DNA of 64,000 nucleotides from Parelaphostrongylus tenuis (lineage: Eukaryota > Nematoda > Chromadorea > Rhabditida > Metastrongylidae), in contig JAHQIW010004390.1 in the NCBI GenBank assembly GCA_019055375.1, positions 100,013 to 164,012 on the forward strand, written 5' to 3'. Below are positions 47,913-60,400 of the stretch, piece by piece (the stretch's first letter is position 1; each line of letters begins with the position of its first letter). The notes beneath the pieces are model-generated. The model did not search any database. It was not told the DNA's origin and worked only from the letters and a program-made list of their open reading frames with translations. Position numbers and translations under genes: made by a program.

Positions 47913-48460
47913 CGTGAAGCTTCAAATAAAGATGAGTTCTTGAGCTATTCTTCTCATTTTCACAGTTTTATATTATTAACATGCCGAGGTTTAAAGACAG
48001 TCGCTCTTTCTGAATGACACTGTACATACCATATCAATCTACTCGCATTACTATTGTTGAAAACAATAAGTAGTGAGTATGGAGCATATCGAATGAAAAT
48101 TTATGCAGGGAAAAACGACAAAGTAAAACAATTACTTCTTTGTAATGCGAATTGACAAGTGAAAGCTAGGCTGAGATCATCTACACTTACTGACTTCAAT
48201 ATCTAGAGACCTCATCAGGCACTGTATTTCATCTTTTACGATATACATTATCATCAATATAGCTTCGCTGAAAACCTAACAATTATGAAAATATGTACGA
48301 ACAACAAAACAGAAGATGTCTACGAAGACATCACGAGAACGAGTATTATTAATTCATTCTACTCAAAAAAGGCAGATACAGAAATGTCATTACTACGACA
48401 AAGTTCACCGAACAAAGTAATATCCGGTATAAGGCACACTGAGATAGGTCCTGTTCTGAA

Positions 48461-51400
48461 TCAAACAAATGAAGAAAACCCGCTTGAGAGATTAGGCTGA
48501 GCTTGAAATGCGGCCGACGATTCACTACTCTCACTCGACACGGCTCTGGACGACGAGCCTGGTGGTACCGCGCCGCAAATAGCATCACTTGCTTTCACCC
48601 GTCGCCATGTGTCACTGTAATGTTCGAAAGTTACGTAAAGAAGAAATAACATTGAAAATAGAGGAACTACTTAGACTCCACTGACTTTTAGGATCGACTT
48701 TCTACTACTAACCTCGACATTACACAATACGCCAATTTTTTATTGCTTCATAAAATAATTGGAGGCATTAAAAAAGAACAAAACGGTACTTCTAATAGCT
48801 GAAAACAAGGCAGAGCGCTAGAGCGAAAGCTAGTGGGCTGCCGCGGAAAGGTTATTCAAGGCTCGAGTCCATCCACACACACACACCACCACACACACAG
48901 ACACACAGTTGGTCCCACGTTTTGCTCGTGCCCCAGCATTCTCCTGGTTGTATTTCACACCGTAGCTTGCCGTTAAAAATGAATTAAGCATTAAGTAGAA
49001 GTTTGATGCGGTGAACAGTTAAAAGATGTTTAAAAACTACCACATGGCAAAAAATAACGAACACCAAATTTCTAACATACTATGCTAAAAACACTTCTTA
49101 TCAAGAAATCTGAACTGTTGAGACAGTAAACCTATGCTACAAAAATAACACGTTTGATCTTCCCATAAGTTTTAGGGAGCAACACCAAATTCTATAATAT
49201 ACATGGAATACTGATTGTCATTCGATAGCCCGAATCTCGATTAATGCTATGAGCTGTTTTCAAACGCTCTATATAGAACGCTGCAAAAAGAAAATCATGG
49301 TTTACACTCAAAGTAGTTGGCCCGTCGCTTGAACTTTGTAGCCAGTTATTTGGCAATGTTATACAGAAAAAAATTCGTACCTATAAGACAACAGAACAAA
49401 GTGTCTTTTTTAATTTTTACATAAAAAAACCTAGAAATCCGGAAAAAGTAGAACACAGCGTCATTTAATTAGAAAATTTTCCCCTTTCGGAAAAATTTCT
49501 CGGCTTTTTGCACAAAAATGTAGAGGAGACATTGTACTATCGTCCTACAGGCACAAAATTTCCTGTATTCCATATTGTCAAATAAACCTGCTATACGTTT
49601 TGAGCAACAAGCTAACTACTTCGATTCGAATGTTTCAAAAAACCAATTTTAGCATCAAAATCGTCGACATTCGGCCTATCGGTTGACCACCATTTATCCA
49701 TGACTACTACCAAATTTGATGCTGAATGCCCAAATGTCAAAACTCTGGGAGGACCTAATATTTTTTCTGCAAACAAAAACATACCGATACTGATCACTGG
49801 CACCATAATGATTTGCAATATTTTCCGTTGGATGGTCCGTTTCATCGTTGACACTTGCGTGGCCGTCATCTTCATCATCAAACGAATCGTCGGCAAAATC
49901 GTCCACATGAGCACTGTTCTCCACCATATGACTGTAGCCCATCCTAATAGAATTTTCGCGAGAAATTTTGACTCCTGAGAATCAAAAATACCTGGGTAAA
50001 ACTGAAATCGACAGCTTAATCTTATGTTTGTAACTTGTCGCTCATGAGTTTTCTTTTAATCAGTAAAATCTGATCCATTACACAAAGTAGAGACCCAATA
50101 ACCTCCACAAAACCTGTTCAATGGATTACCGTAATCGCAACGATTCCTATACTTGGGACTTATTCAACATGTCTACGGTCTCTCGCTGTGTGATATAAGC
50201 ACTTCCACGCACATCTCGGCCAACTAATGTAGACAATCTGAATTTAGATAACCCCTTCAGCAAAATTTTGATTTATCACGCAGTAAGAGGTGGCAGTGTG
50301 GTAGATTTCTACAATATTCAAATCACTATCGCCATTAAAGGGATTTCATCGTCAGTAGATAATAAAATATGGTCGAAGAAACTTTAGCAAGACTACTTGC
50401 GACCGAAAACAACGCCAATGCCTCCTAGAAGATACTGCATTTTTTTAGGGGAAAAGCAGATACTTACGTACCCTAAAAGCAAAACGTAGTTTTCTTCTGG
50501 TTGCTAGAACCTAAAGTGAAAGTCTTCTCATAAACCGACCCCATAGCACGCTATCAGGATGCGAAGTTTGGTAATTAATTCCGCTGCTATGTTTTTTGTA
50601 ACAGCCTCGATAATTTTAAGTATCTTTCCTTTGCCCTTAGAATCTTGTATGCAGCTTTTACAGCGCTATATCAGCACTTCTCCGTCAAGAAAAAAAAAAA
50701 ACAGAAAAATCCTACTTCTTCAAGATTCCCAAATCAGAATTTACGAAAACTATCATGAAGTTCTGAGAACAACAACAGACTAGTGGGAATCTTACACTAT
50801 TGATGAAATCGTTAATATATAGCAACGGAATTGAAGGACTTTTTTAGAAGTCAACATATTAGGGAGATGTCGTATAACATCTTTTAGTAGACGATAAGAA
50901 GACTAATATATGGTCGTACAAAGAATGTCCAGGCATTTTTTGGCTAATAATGAGACAGAAAAGGGATGATTATATTGACGTGTAAATGAAAAAAGTGTTA
51001 CCTGCTCAACGCCTCTTCATTTGGTAATGTCGGGATGGCATCAGTCTCCAGGCCGTACATATTAACTACACTTCCACCAGCTTCAACGCTTTCTCGCCCA
51101 CGTAACCGTTCTTGATCTCCCAAGATACTACCATATGCAGGTGGATCCCGATCTGACAGCCATGACTGTTTCGTACCAGGTCGCGTTGGAATATCGTTTT
51201 CTACAACAGCACACCTTGTACTTTTCCTATTTACCACTTATCGCTTATCTATCACATATCAAGTTTTTAGTTGATGAAATGTATGTATACATAAATATCT
51301 ATACACATATGTAAATGTACATGCATGTATATATATATATATATGTATGTACTCATGCATATATATGTATATATATATATTTACACATATATATACATAT

Positions 51401-54400
51401 GTAAACATACGCATATATACGTAAGAAAAGATATCTATCCTTTGAAATGGCACCACACGAAAGTGGATAGTGATAGCTGGGAAGAATTCTCTTTTCACCT
51501 GCTGCGTGGATCTCGATGACTAGCTTCCAGCTGGAACGCAACAAAGTTTTCCGTTGGCCAAGTGAGGGCTATCCACAGAATGACGCTTATCACGCTTGTA
51601 TTTTGCAGCAGAACCTTCAAAATAAGATAAAATCTAAAAACACTATGAATAAAAGAGTCTTCGCAAAAACTCTCAATTTTTTTATTATGGGGAGAATTAA
51701 TAAGAACAAAATCTTTTCTAAACACTTCATCAAGTATGTCGTCGCTGCTCAAAATTTTTCAAAGTCACAAAGGTTCAAAAAGAATGAAAATCTGAGCAGT
51801 CACTTAATTTCATCTTCACGGAGTGCACAAAATTTACAAATTTCAGCTAGAGAAATCGCAAAAGCCCACAAATTGTGGAGGTGGGCACGAGGGAGCTTCT
51901 AACCAATGTATTATCCAAATTTTGTTTTTGATGGATATTGATACAAAAGTGACATTCGGAAAAATGTCTGGTGCAAATGCTACACCATGCTCTAAATAGC
52001 CTTTACTAGAGCCTTTATTATATTATCACCTACGCGTACATGAAGAAGTTTGAATGAAATCAAGTTATAGTCTTCCAGAATGCTTTTAGCCTTCTTTTCA
52101 AAGTTTGGATACGAATTCATACATGGCAACACTTCAGTAGACCCGCGTGCTCGGCAGTTTCGCCATAATCAGTGTCGTTTTCTCGCCCACTCGCTCCCTA
52201 TCATGAAGATTGAACGCCGAAGAGTGATAAACGCTCCTCAAGTCAAATGATCACTAACAGAGTTTATCTACAGTCGATGCCTTGCGAATGGTATATGATG
52301 ATACACAAATGCTTGAACGAGGTTTCCAATAAACAGACGATGGAAGAAGAAATCAAATTACTTTATGCTAGAACTTTTCGCTTTCATATATTGAGTACCC
52401 TGAAAGGTGCATCCGTACATCGACTACCGTTACATTATTACAGTACGGCTCTTCTTAAACTAACCTGCAATGCATTATCCAATCACAACATCGCTCAAAA
52501 AACATTACTATATTAGTGACTGGTATTAAGTGTTTTGCTTCTTTTCTGTTAGACGGCGACAGATGGATGATCGATCCCATCTGCTAAACAAGAATTTTCC
52601 ATAGGAGTATCAGTAATCATTCGAAAGCTCAAATCTCTGGCTAAAGCCGTACGTGGCCGGTTTTTCAAAACACCATTTACAACACTGTAAAATCCAAAAT
52701 AAAATCATGTTTGACGCCCGCAACGCGCCTTCATTTTTATCATGAGTATGATTAGCTGGAAGCACGAATAGTATATGAACGTGTAGAAAAGATTTCTTAG
52801 TATCTGATTCAATCGTTTTATCTGAGTTCCTTTCAAAGCAGAGGAAAAATCCTCAATTGAATAACAAGTTGCATCTAATTTGTTCAATACTTTAGGCCAT
52901 CGATCGATCGTCCCGCCCCCCCCCCCCCCCCCCCCTCCCCCAATACCTGGATTAGTCGGCGAACAAGCTCGCCGTGTACGTAAAACGCTATCATAATTTT
53001 CCTGCTACACTTCAATGAAACGATCTTTCCCAGAAATAAGCTCAGGGGAATCATTGAAATTTATGGTATCGAAGAATTACTGATAGTCTAAAGGAAGTGC
53101 TCTGTCCTGATGAGGTTTATAGCACAGATCTTTCCTTTCTCCCACAACGCTATCAAGAGAGCTTTTCCTAAAAACAAACACATTTCTAAGTTTTCGTGAT
53201 TTGTGCTATCGAAAGAGCACTAGCAGACTGAAGGAGTAGTTTTATCATCGAAATAGAAGCGAGATAAACAAAAAAGGCGCCGCCGTGTAAAAGAAAGATT
53301 TTATTTTGGATTTTTCAGCGTTATAAAGGGTCATTTTGAAAACAGCCATGTAGCGCACTAACCAGGAATTTAAGCTTTCGAATGATTAGTGACATTCCTA
53401 TGAAAAATCTTGTCTCAGCAAATGAGGTCGGATATTCATCTCATCGCCGTCTGACGGAAAAGTACCTTTTTCATTAGTTTTGACGCTGATAAAATGGTTT
53501 CTTCATATTACCTCTGTCGTTGCTCAAAAAACTAGAGAAAAGGGCACAAAATGTGCCTCAGGATCTCTGAAATAAATGATCTTGGAGGACCATAATTACC
53601 ACATCGATGTACAGTGTAATGTACGCACTGCATCTCATGGTTTAATTACTATTATTATCCAAAAGACCCTTAGTATCTTCGCAAATTAACCAAATGACAT
53701 GGATGGGCAAAAGTGTTTGTGTGGATTATCTTTTCGATATGAACAAATTGGTGTATGAACTGTTTGAGAAGACGACAAAAATAACATAGTACATCGCTAG
53801 GCCAGTGCAAGTCATTGTATTGACCAGATATGCAATCTATCACCTCTATTATACTCAAAGGAATCGAATCTCATACTCAAGACTTCATCAATACTGAAAA
53901 ATTTATCCTCGATCTTCTGTATTCTTCTGATCTTCGATATCATTTATACAATCACGCATTACTAATGCACAACATCTTGAGCTGGATTTCTATGAAGGGT
54001 TCCGTTTATTTGGAAAACGCTTACCAGTGATGCAAAGGAATGCAATAAGCAGTACAATCACAACGAAAGTTGACATTGCCACCATAACGATAAACCACCA
54101 TGTTGTATAAAACGGATCCTCTGGGATGAAAGCTGAAAAGTGAAACCAACCAGCATCTCCACCGCTTGCTTGAATCCTCTGATAGATTCAACTCTCTCTA
54201 TTGAATATCTCTTTAGAAGAACAAAGCATCACCTGGGACAAACAACTGTTCAGTCTCTACACTCGGTTTACCAATTCCAAGTTCATTACGAGCGAACACA
54301 CGGAATACGTACAAACTTGAAGGTTCTAATTCGCGATAACTGACCTGTAAGTTTTATGTTTACAAAATAAAAAATACAAGATTAAAAAATCCGAAAGAAC

Positions 54401-57400
54401 GGGAAAGGGCACGTTAAAAATTTTGAACTCAATTACCAAACCTCACAGCCATTCTCGACCCAGCAAAATCGTATTTCTCATGTATAAGAGAATTACTATG
54501 GCAAAATCACTTCACTGTTTCACATTAAAAGTGGATAAAATTTATTTTTGTGCAACATCAAATATTAGTAGAAGATGACCCGACATTGTCTACACGTAAA
54601 TGAATTTTCCGAAGTGGTCAGCTATTACAGTGATAACGGAAAACAGACAAAAGGAACAGACCTCATATTGCTGTCCCGTGCCTTCCACCACTCTAAGGGT
54701 AACCCATATACCATGAATATGCGTGGGTCGCCCAACTGAACGCTTATTTAGTTTCTTCAGTTGAACATCACTGACATCCTAAAAAATAAATATGATATGA
54801 TAATATATATAAATATAATATAATATATAATATAATATAATAAAATATAATATAATATATATAATAATATATATATATAATAATATAATATATATAATAA
54901 ATAATATATATATAATAATATATATATATAATAATATAATATAATATAATATAATATAATATGATAATATAAATAAATAAATATAAATATGATAAATATG
55001 ATAGCTGCCTACAAATTACACTAAGTAAAACTCAAAACAATGCGAAACAGTTGTACATATGAAGGGACCCAAAAATTTCCAAGATTATGAACCTCGACTC
55101 ACTACTACCCATATCAGTGGTTATGTGTGTGTTCTCATAACTAGACTAGCGCACTTAGCACACTCACGATGGTGTGCATTGATTTCAATGCACAGGTTCT
55201 GGAGATAATTCAATCGTCATACTTTAAACGTTATGCATCAAAAAATAACACTATAAATGAAAAAAAGATCTAGAATTTATGGATATTTTCCATATAGATG
55301 CAAATTCCGTTTTCCGCTACGGTGAAATCATGACTTTCTTTGTAGAGCGTGCAGTCGCTTCTAACAGTATTTGTTGCAGAAATTTACATCCTATGTAAAC
55401 AACATTTTCTCAGCTATATAAGGGGATGTTACTGAACGCGTCTCGTATACGAGTGTCCGCATTTGATGGGAGCTTTTGAAAATTTTCTACAAATTCAAGA
55501 TAAAGTGATGTTTGAAAAAGAATACGAGTTCCTTTGGGCGTTGTTGTCTTCGAAGACAAATTTTCCAACTGTTTTCTACACGAGAAGAAGCGAGAAAATA
55601 CTCAACAACTCCATCTACTTGACACGATACGGTTGTGGAATAAATAAAATTGCATTGTGCCAATGAAAGCCTGCGTACCCTAACAACATTTATAAAGATA
55701 AGGTTGAAGCTCTCGGCGTTGATCAATCCCTGAGGGATGCGCTATGTATTCGACTTCAATTTTTTACTTCGTTTGAGGTGATTGTATGCATATCTGGCCT
55801 TTACAGTGACTCGCGGTGGCCTCCCGCTGAACCGAGTCAGTGCTGCCTATCCTCCCAGACAAGTCTTAGATCTGTCTTGGTACCATTTTACCGACCCCGG
55901 AGGGATGGATGGCTTGGTGAGCCATAAGCGCGACATCGAACCATTGACCTCGGGTGCGATGCAGAGCACCTCTAAACACCACGCCATATGCGCTCAAAAA
56001 CATCTATATCAACCAAAAAAGTTCAATATGAGCTAACCTTCAAGTGATTAGAGCTTGTGGAATAACTAAACTACTATCGGATAAAAGAGATATATGCAGG
56101 AGTCGTACTTAAGCCATAGTGTTATTTAAGCTTTGGCTCTTTATCAAATACCATTCGAGTTTTTCACAAAAAATGAAGAAGTTCACCTTCGACACCAGCT
56201 TGGCCTGAATCAAATGCCCAATAATGTCCTCCCTTTCACCATCTTTCCACTCTAACGTGACCGACGATGGACCGGGTGTCAGCGATAGACGCGTTGGTGC
56301 AGGTGGACCATCTGGACGTAAAATACAACATAAACAACAATCTATGTACTTTTCAAACACAAAAACCACTGATTTTACTACCTAAAAACACTATTTTACT
56401 AGTTTAACACCACAATGGCGTCCCATATTTTGACTACTTTTCTCAAAAAATGCGACAACAAAGGAATGGCCGGAGTACTCATCAACCCAAATTTTAAGTC
56501 GGAAAATTCCACTCGCTATAAGAATTATTTAAGTGAAACTCATCCGCTTCAAAAATTGACCGGAAATATGAACAGAGATGAAATCATAGTTCGATGTGAA
56601 GAAGATTTAAGACAAGCAGATTGATGGTCTATTCTTTCGTAATCATGTAGATTATATTAAATGACGGCAGAGAGGATATCAATAAACACCTCATGGATGA
56701 AGGAAAGTTAGAAGATTAAATGTGGGTCAAAAGTGCCTTGATACTCGACCAAAATATTTCTCTTCTCGAAAGAATAAACTTGAGTCAGCTGAATTCAAAT
56801 TACTTCGAATCGACATCAAAACATTCTAACAACAACATAATAACAACGTTTCCCAATATCTGATAGAAAAGAGTTAAGAACTCGTAACTCTACAGCTTAC
56901 CAGGGTTTGGCCCTAATGTTACATTGCCGGTAACCTCCGTTCCCCTGCCGGCAGACGTTTCAGCCCATATTGCGAAGAAATAGGTAACACCCTCTTCCAG
57001 ATTTGTGGCCGGATAGAACGTCTGCTGTGTTCGAGATTGAACCTCCTTTTTGAACTCTTCCTAAAAATAAAAGTTCACATGGCAATATAATTATCAGTAA
57101 AATGTAAGAGGAAAATGTGGGAGCCGAAGAAATAAACTACTATTGGAAAAATTAAAGTCCTTGTAAATTGCACTTACGATCTAAGTTGAAATTGACAAAC
57201 CTTATGAAATCAATAGATCTTACTAAATTCTTTGACAATTCAGTTTTGAACTTTTCTCCCGATTTTTTACATCGGATAATCAATGCCTCACTGATAACCA
57301 CTCGTGTCATTAGATGACTATCAGGCAATATAGATGATAAATAAACATGAGATGATAACGTATTAGAACAATGTTTAGCTGATAATTTATTATAATTACC

Positions 57401-60400
57401 TTCATTTTAAAAGTACGGTAGTTCACGATATAGCCAGTGATCACACCATTTGGTTCCGTTGGAGGTTTCCATGAGACGCGGACCTGTGAGGATTAAATTC
57501 AACACAAAACTAAAATCATCAGAATAGCGTCACACAATTCTCATGAAGATGAGAAACACAGGGCCCATAGGACCTTTATAGCGATCATCGTCTTTTGATG
57601 GTTTGATTTGATGTACAAAAATTTTATCCTATACACAACTGCAATCACTCGATAGTTTAGCCAAGGCAGATCTTCAACAACAACTCGCCCATGAAGAGAT
57701 TCCTTCTTAACAAATCCCCAGTTGATTGCCTCATTGCACAGATTACTATAGTTTAGTGCGTGGCACAGTGAAACTGCTCAGTTCAAAAGGCGCAGTAATG
57801 TTCCTGTCTTGGAAAAACTGTATCACTACAGCACACAGCATTATTTCCGATACAAAAATCGCCGTTTCTTTATTTGCACTCAATATGGCGACTTCTGAGT
57901 ATGTATGGAATGAGAGGATGTCAAAATCAAAAGCCAAACATCATAATAATTTTTGTACATACATCCGTACTTCCTGATTAAAGGAAATCAGGTTGTAAAG
58001 GATACTTTATTCAATACACAACAGTAAAGTATCACAGCTGCTGTTTTGATGGTTTCATCTTCTCAGAGCCTGAACGGTCACATTGACATGTAATCTACGT
58101 AGCCAAGCACTTCCATAATTAGGGATGTTCAACAATAGAACTTAGTTAATTAGTACATACTGATGACACATGTTGAGACTTTTTGCTATGCCGCTTATGA
58201 CGTGCTAGATACGTATTTTGGCCTTGGAGCCTCATCAGCAGCACGGTGTATCATCGCTCAGTCAGTTCCTCAGGAATACACCCATTCTAAGGACTTTTTA
58301 CACTCGACGTACGGTGAAAGGATATCACCATGACGTTCTTTCAGAGTGAATGAGTGTCTATTGCATATAGATTACGGCTGTTACTTGGTCATACGCAACA
58401 ACACCTTTCAATCGGGTATTTCGAAACCTTGCTCGAGATCAATATAACCTGATAACCTATTTTAAGCCTTTCATGAGTTTAATAGGGCCGATAACTCGTG
58501 TCCAGCATTTAAGTGCCATGACAGATCTCAAGAAACGCGCAGAAACATGTTACCAGGTTATACTGTTTCCGAGTGAGGTCTCGGAATAGTCGATTGAAAG
58601 GTATTTTTGAATGAGGTCTAACTTCTGTGGTTATGGTAGTGCTTGGCGGAGTAGACGGAATATCAATTTGACTCATCCAGGCTTTGCAGAAGAAAGGGAA
58701 ACCGCCGAGACCTTTTTCACTGTTAAAATATTGTACTAATATAGATTATATTCTTAACAACATTGTGTTCGCAAATCAAAAAGTGCGAAGATACTCGCCC
58801 AGTGCCAAAGTTAGTTGATAGCTGGAGCTTTGAATTCCTTACACAACTTTTACAATTTCATGAGATGCTGACAGCACATTGTAGTTGCGTAGAGGAGGAG
58901 TGTGTTCACTTCACGCACAACAGTTGTAGGTACTCGCCCATTATGAGGTGACCAATAGAAACCTATCTCATTTGCTGGACAGGAACTTTTCATGTGAGTA
59001 GTTAGCAATAATTCGCAAGCTTAGATTTCTATCTATAGCCACATGTCGTCGGCTTTCGGAAAAACCTTTTATAACGCCGTAATCCAAACGAAACTATGTC
59101 TTAGAAGCGCATATCTCTCGCCGGAAAAGCTCTTCTTTGGACTATCATTACTCATTCGATAGCGTAATCGTTGCTGATTACAACGCTGTGCTTATATTCT
59201 ATAAACCTTTCCTCTGCAACGCAGCAGGTACAGCTAAATACGCATGCTCGACCAAGGAGGTCTTCGACCAGTTCATGTGTCCCTAGTTAAGGCGACCACC
59301 TGCGCTAAGGCGATGATTTATAGACCTCGCAACAATCTTACGACAGCGTCAGCGCACGAGGTCGCCCGTAATCAGGGACACAGGAACTGGCCAAAGACCC
59401 TCTTCGTCACGCGAATTCAGCTTATTGTACCTGCTGCGTTGCAGACTAAACGGTCTTTTTAGGACATAAGCGCAGCGTCGAAATCAGCAACGATCACGCT
59501 ATCGAATGATTGCTGAGAGCAAAGAAAGAGCTCTACCCAGCGAGAAATGTGGCGCGGTTATTAAGCAAGGAATTTTCACCTGCAACAACGTCAAAAAATA
59601 GGCTTTTTAAAACCCGGCGACGTGGGGCCGCAGCCAAAAATCTGAGTTTTCAAAAACTCCCTGAAGCCTCTATGAAAAGTCCCTCTTCAGCGAATAAGAT
59701 CGGTTTTTCATTTGTCGCCTCGTAATGGACAAGTACCACTTGTATATGCACTAAGAATATGGAAGGGTGTGTATAAGAAATAGAGCACATATCGGATAAG
59801 AGAAGCGCAGAAATCTCCTCAAAACGAATACATGATTCGAACACCAAAAATCAGTCGCAACTTCCGATATGAAAGACAAGACACTGTAGCAGGTAAACCT
59901 CTACAGATATCAAGGGAAGTTGAGAACAAATGACATTTCCATGAGCACGCCACGAGAAATTGATGTCTTCGCGAATGCATTCATATAATACAACAAGAAC
60001 AAGAAACTCACTGAGTCGAGCAAAATGTCAGAAAATTTCAAGGCTTCCACAGTTCCAGGCACATCTTCTAGCGTTCGCATTCGCATTTGCGCCACAACAC
60101 CTTCTCCAGCACGATTATATGGAGTAATGGAAATCTAGAACCGCCTCTCGTTACTTTTAGTGACAAACCCACACCGAAGACAGAAAAGCTATTACGGTTG
60201 GAAACAAAACTCTGGAGCACTCTGATAAGCATAAGATAATCCCATGCATATCATGGGAATATTAAGTTTCTTATATGGGATTTCCTCACTGAAGGCCTAG
60301 ATATTGTCTTTATTTTCACTTTGTTACCAGTCTTCGCCATGTCAACGATACAATTAAAGTTCGTGCTTTATTACGTCAATGTTGGAGAAGGGGTCTTCCA

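Larger units (their letters stand above)
45988..48460. other. Intergenic between CAP gene 2 and Sidekick (tail to tail)
   Basis: Contains two decayed tRNA-like repeats and a palindromic element. No gene is seen. Both flanking genes end towards this region, so their 3' UTRs should lie here. Confidence 0.5.
35865..49710 (+). repeat. Tandem duplication copy 2 (contains CAP gene 2 and the Sidekick 3' end)
   Basis: Collinear with 18640-31145. It is longer because of the RTE insertion and because it keeps about 1.2 kb (near 47920-49085) with the last Sidekick exon. Its CAP gene has one CAP unit fewer than copy 1. Confidence 0.85.

Noticed and set aside
47755..47943. Plus-strand 62-codon open frame
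   Set aside because: Lies inside the palindromic element and is not conserved as a frame in the duplicate at 30266-30478.
47755..48500. An additional gene between CAP gene 2 and Sidekick
   Set aside because: Frames are short and AT-rich, and 48285-48500 overlaps the Sidekick terminal exon on the opposite strand.
51259..51519. Tyr/Ile-rich frames on both strands
   Set aside because: They arise entirely from the TA/GTAT simple repeat.
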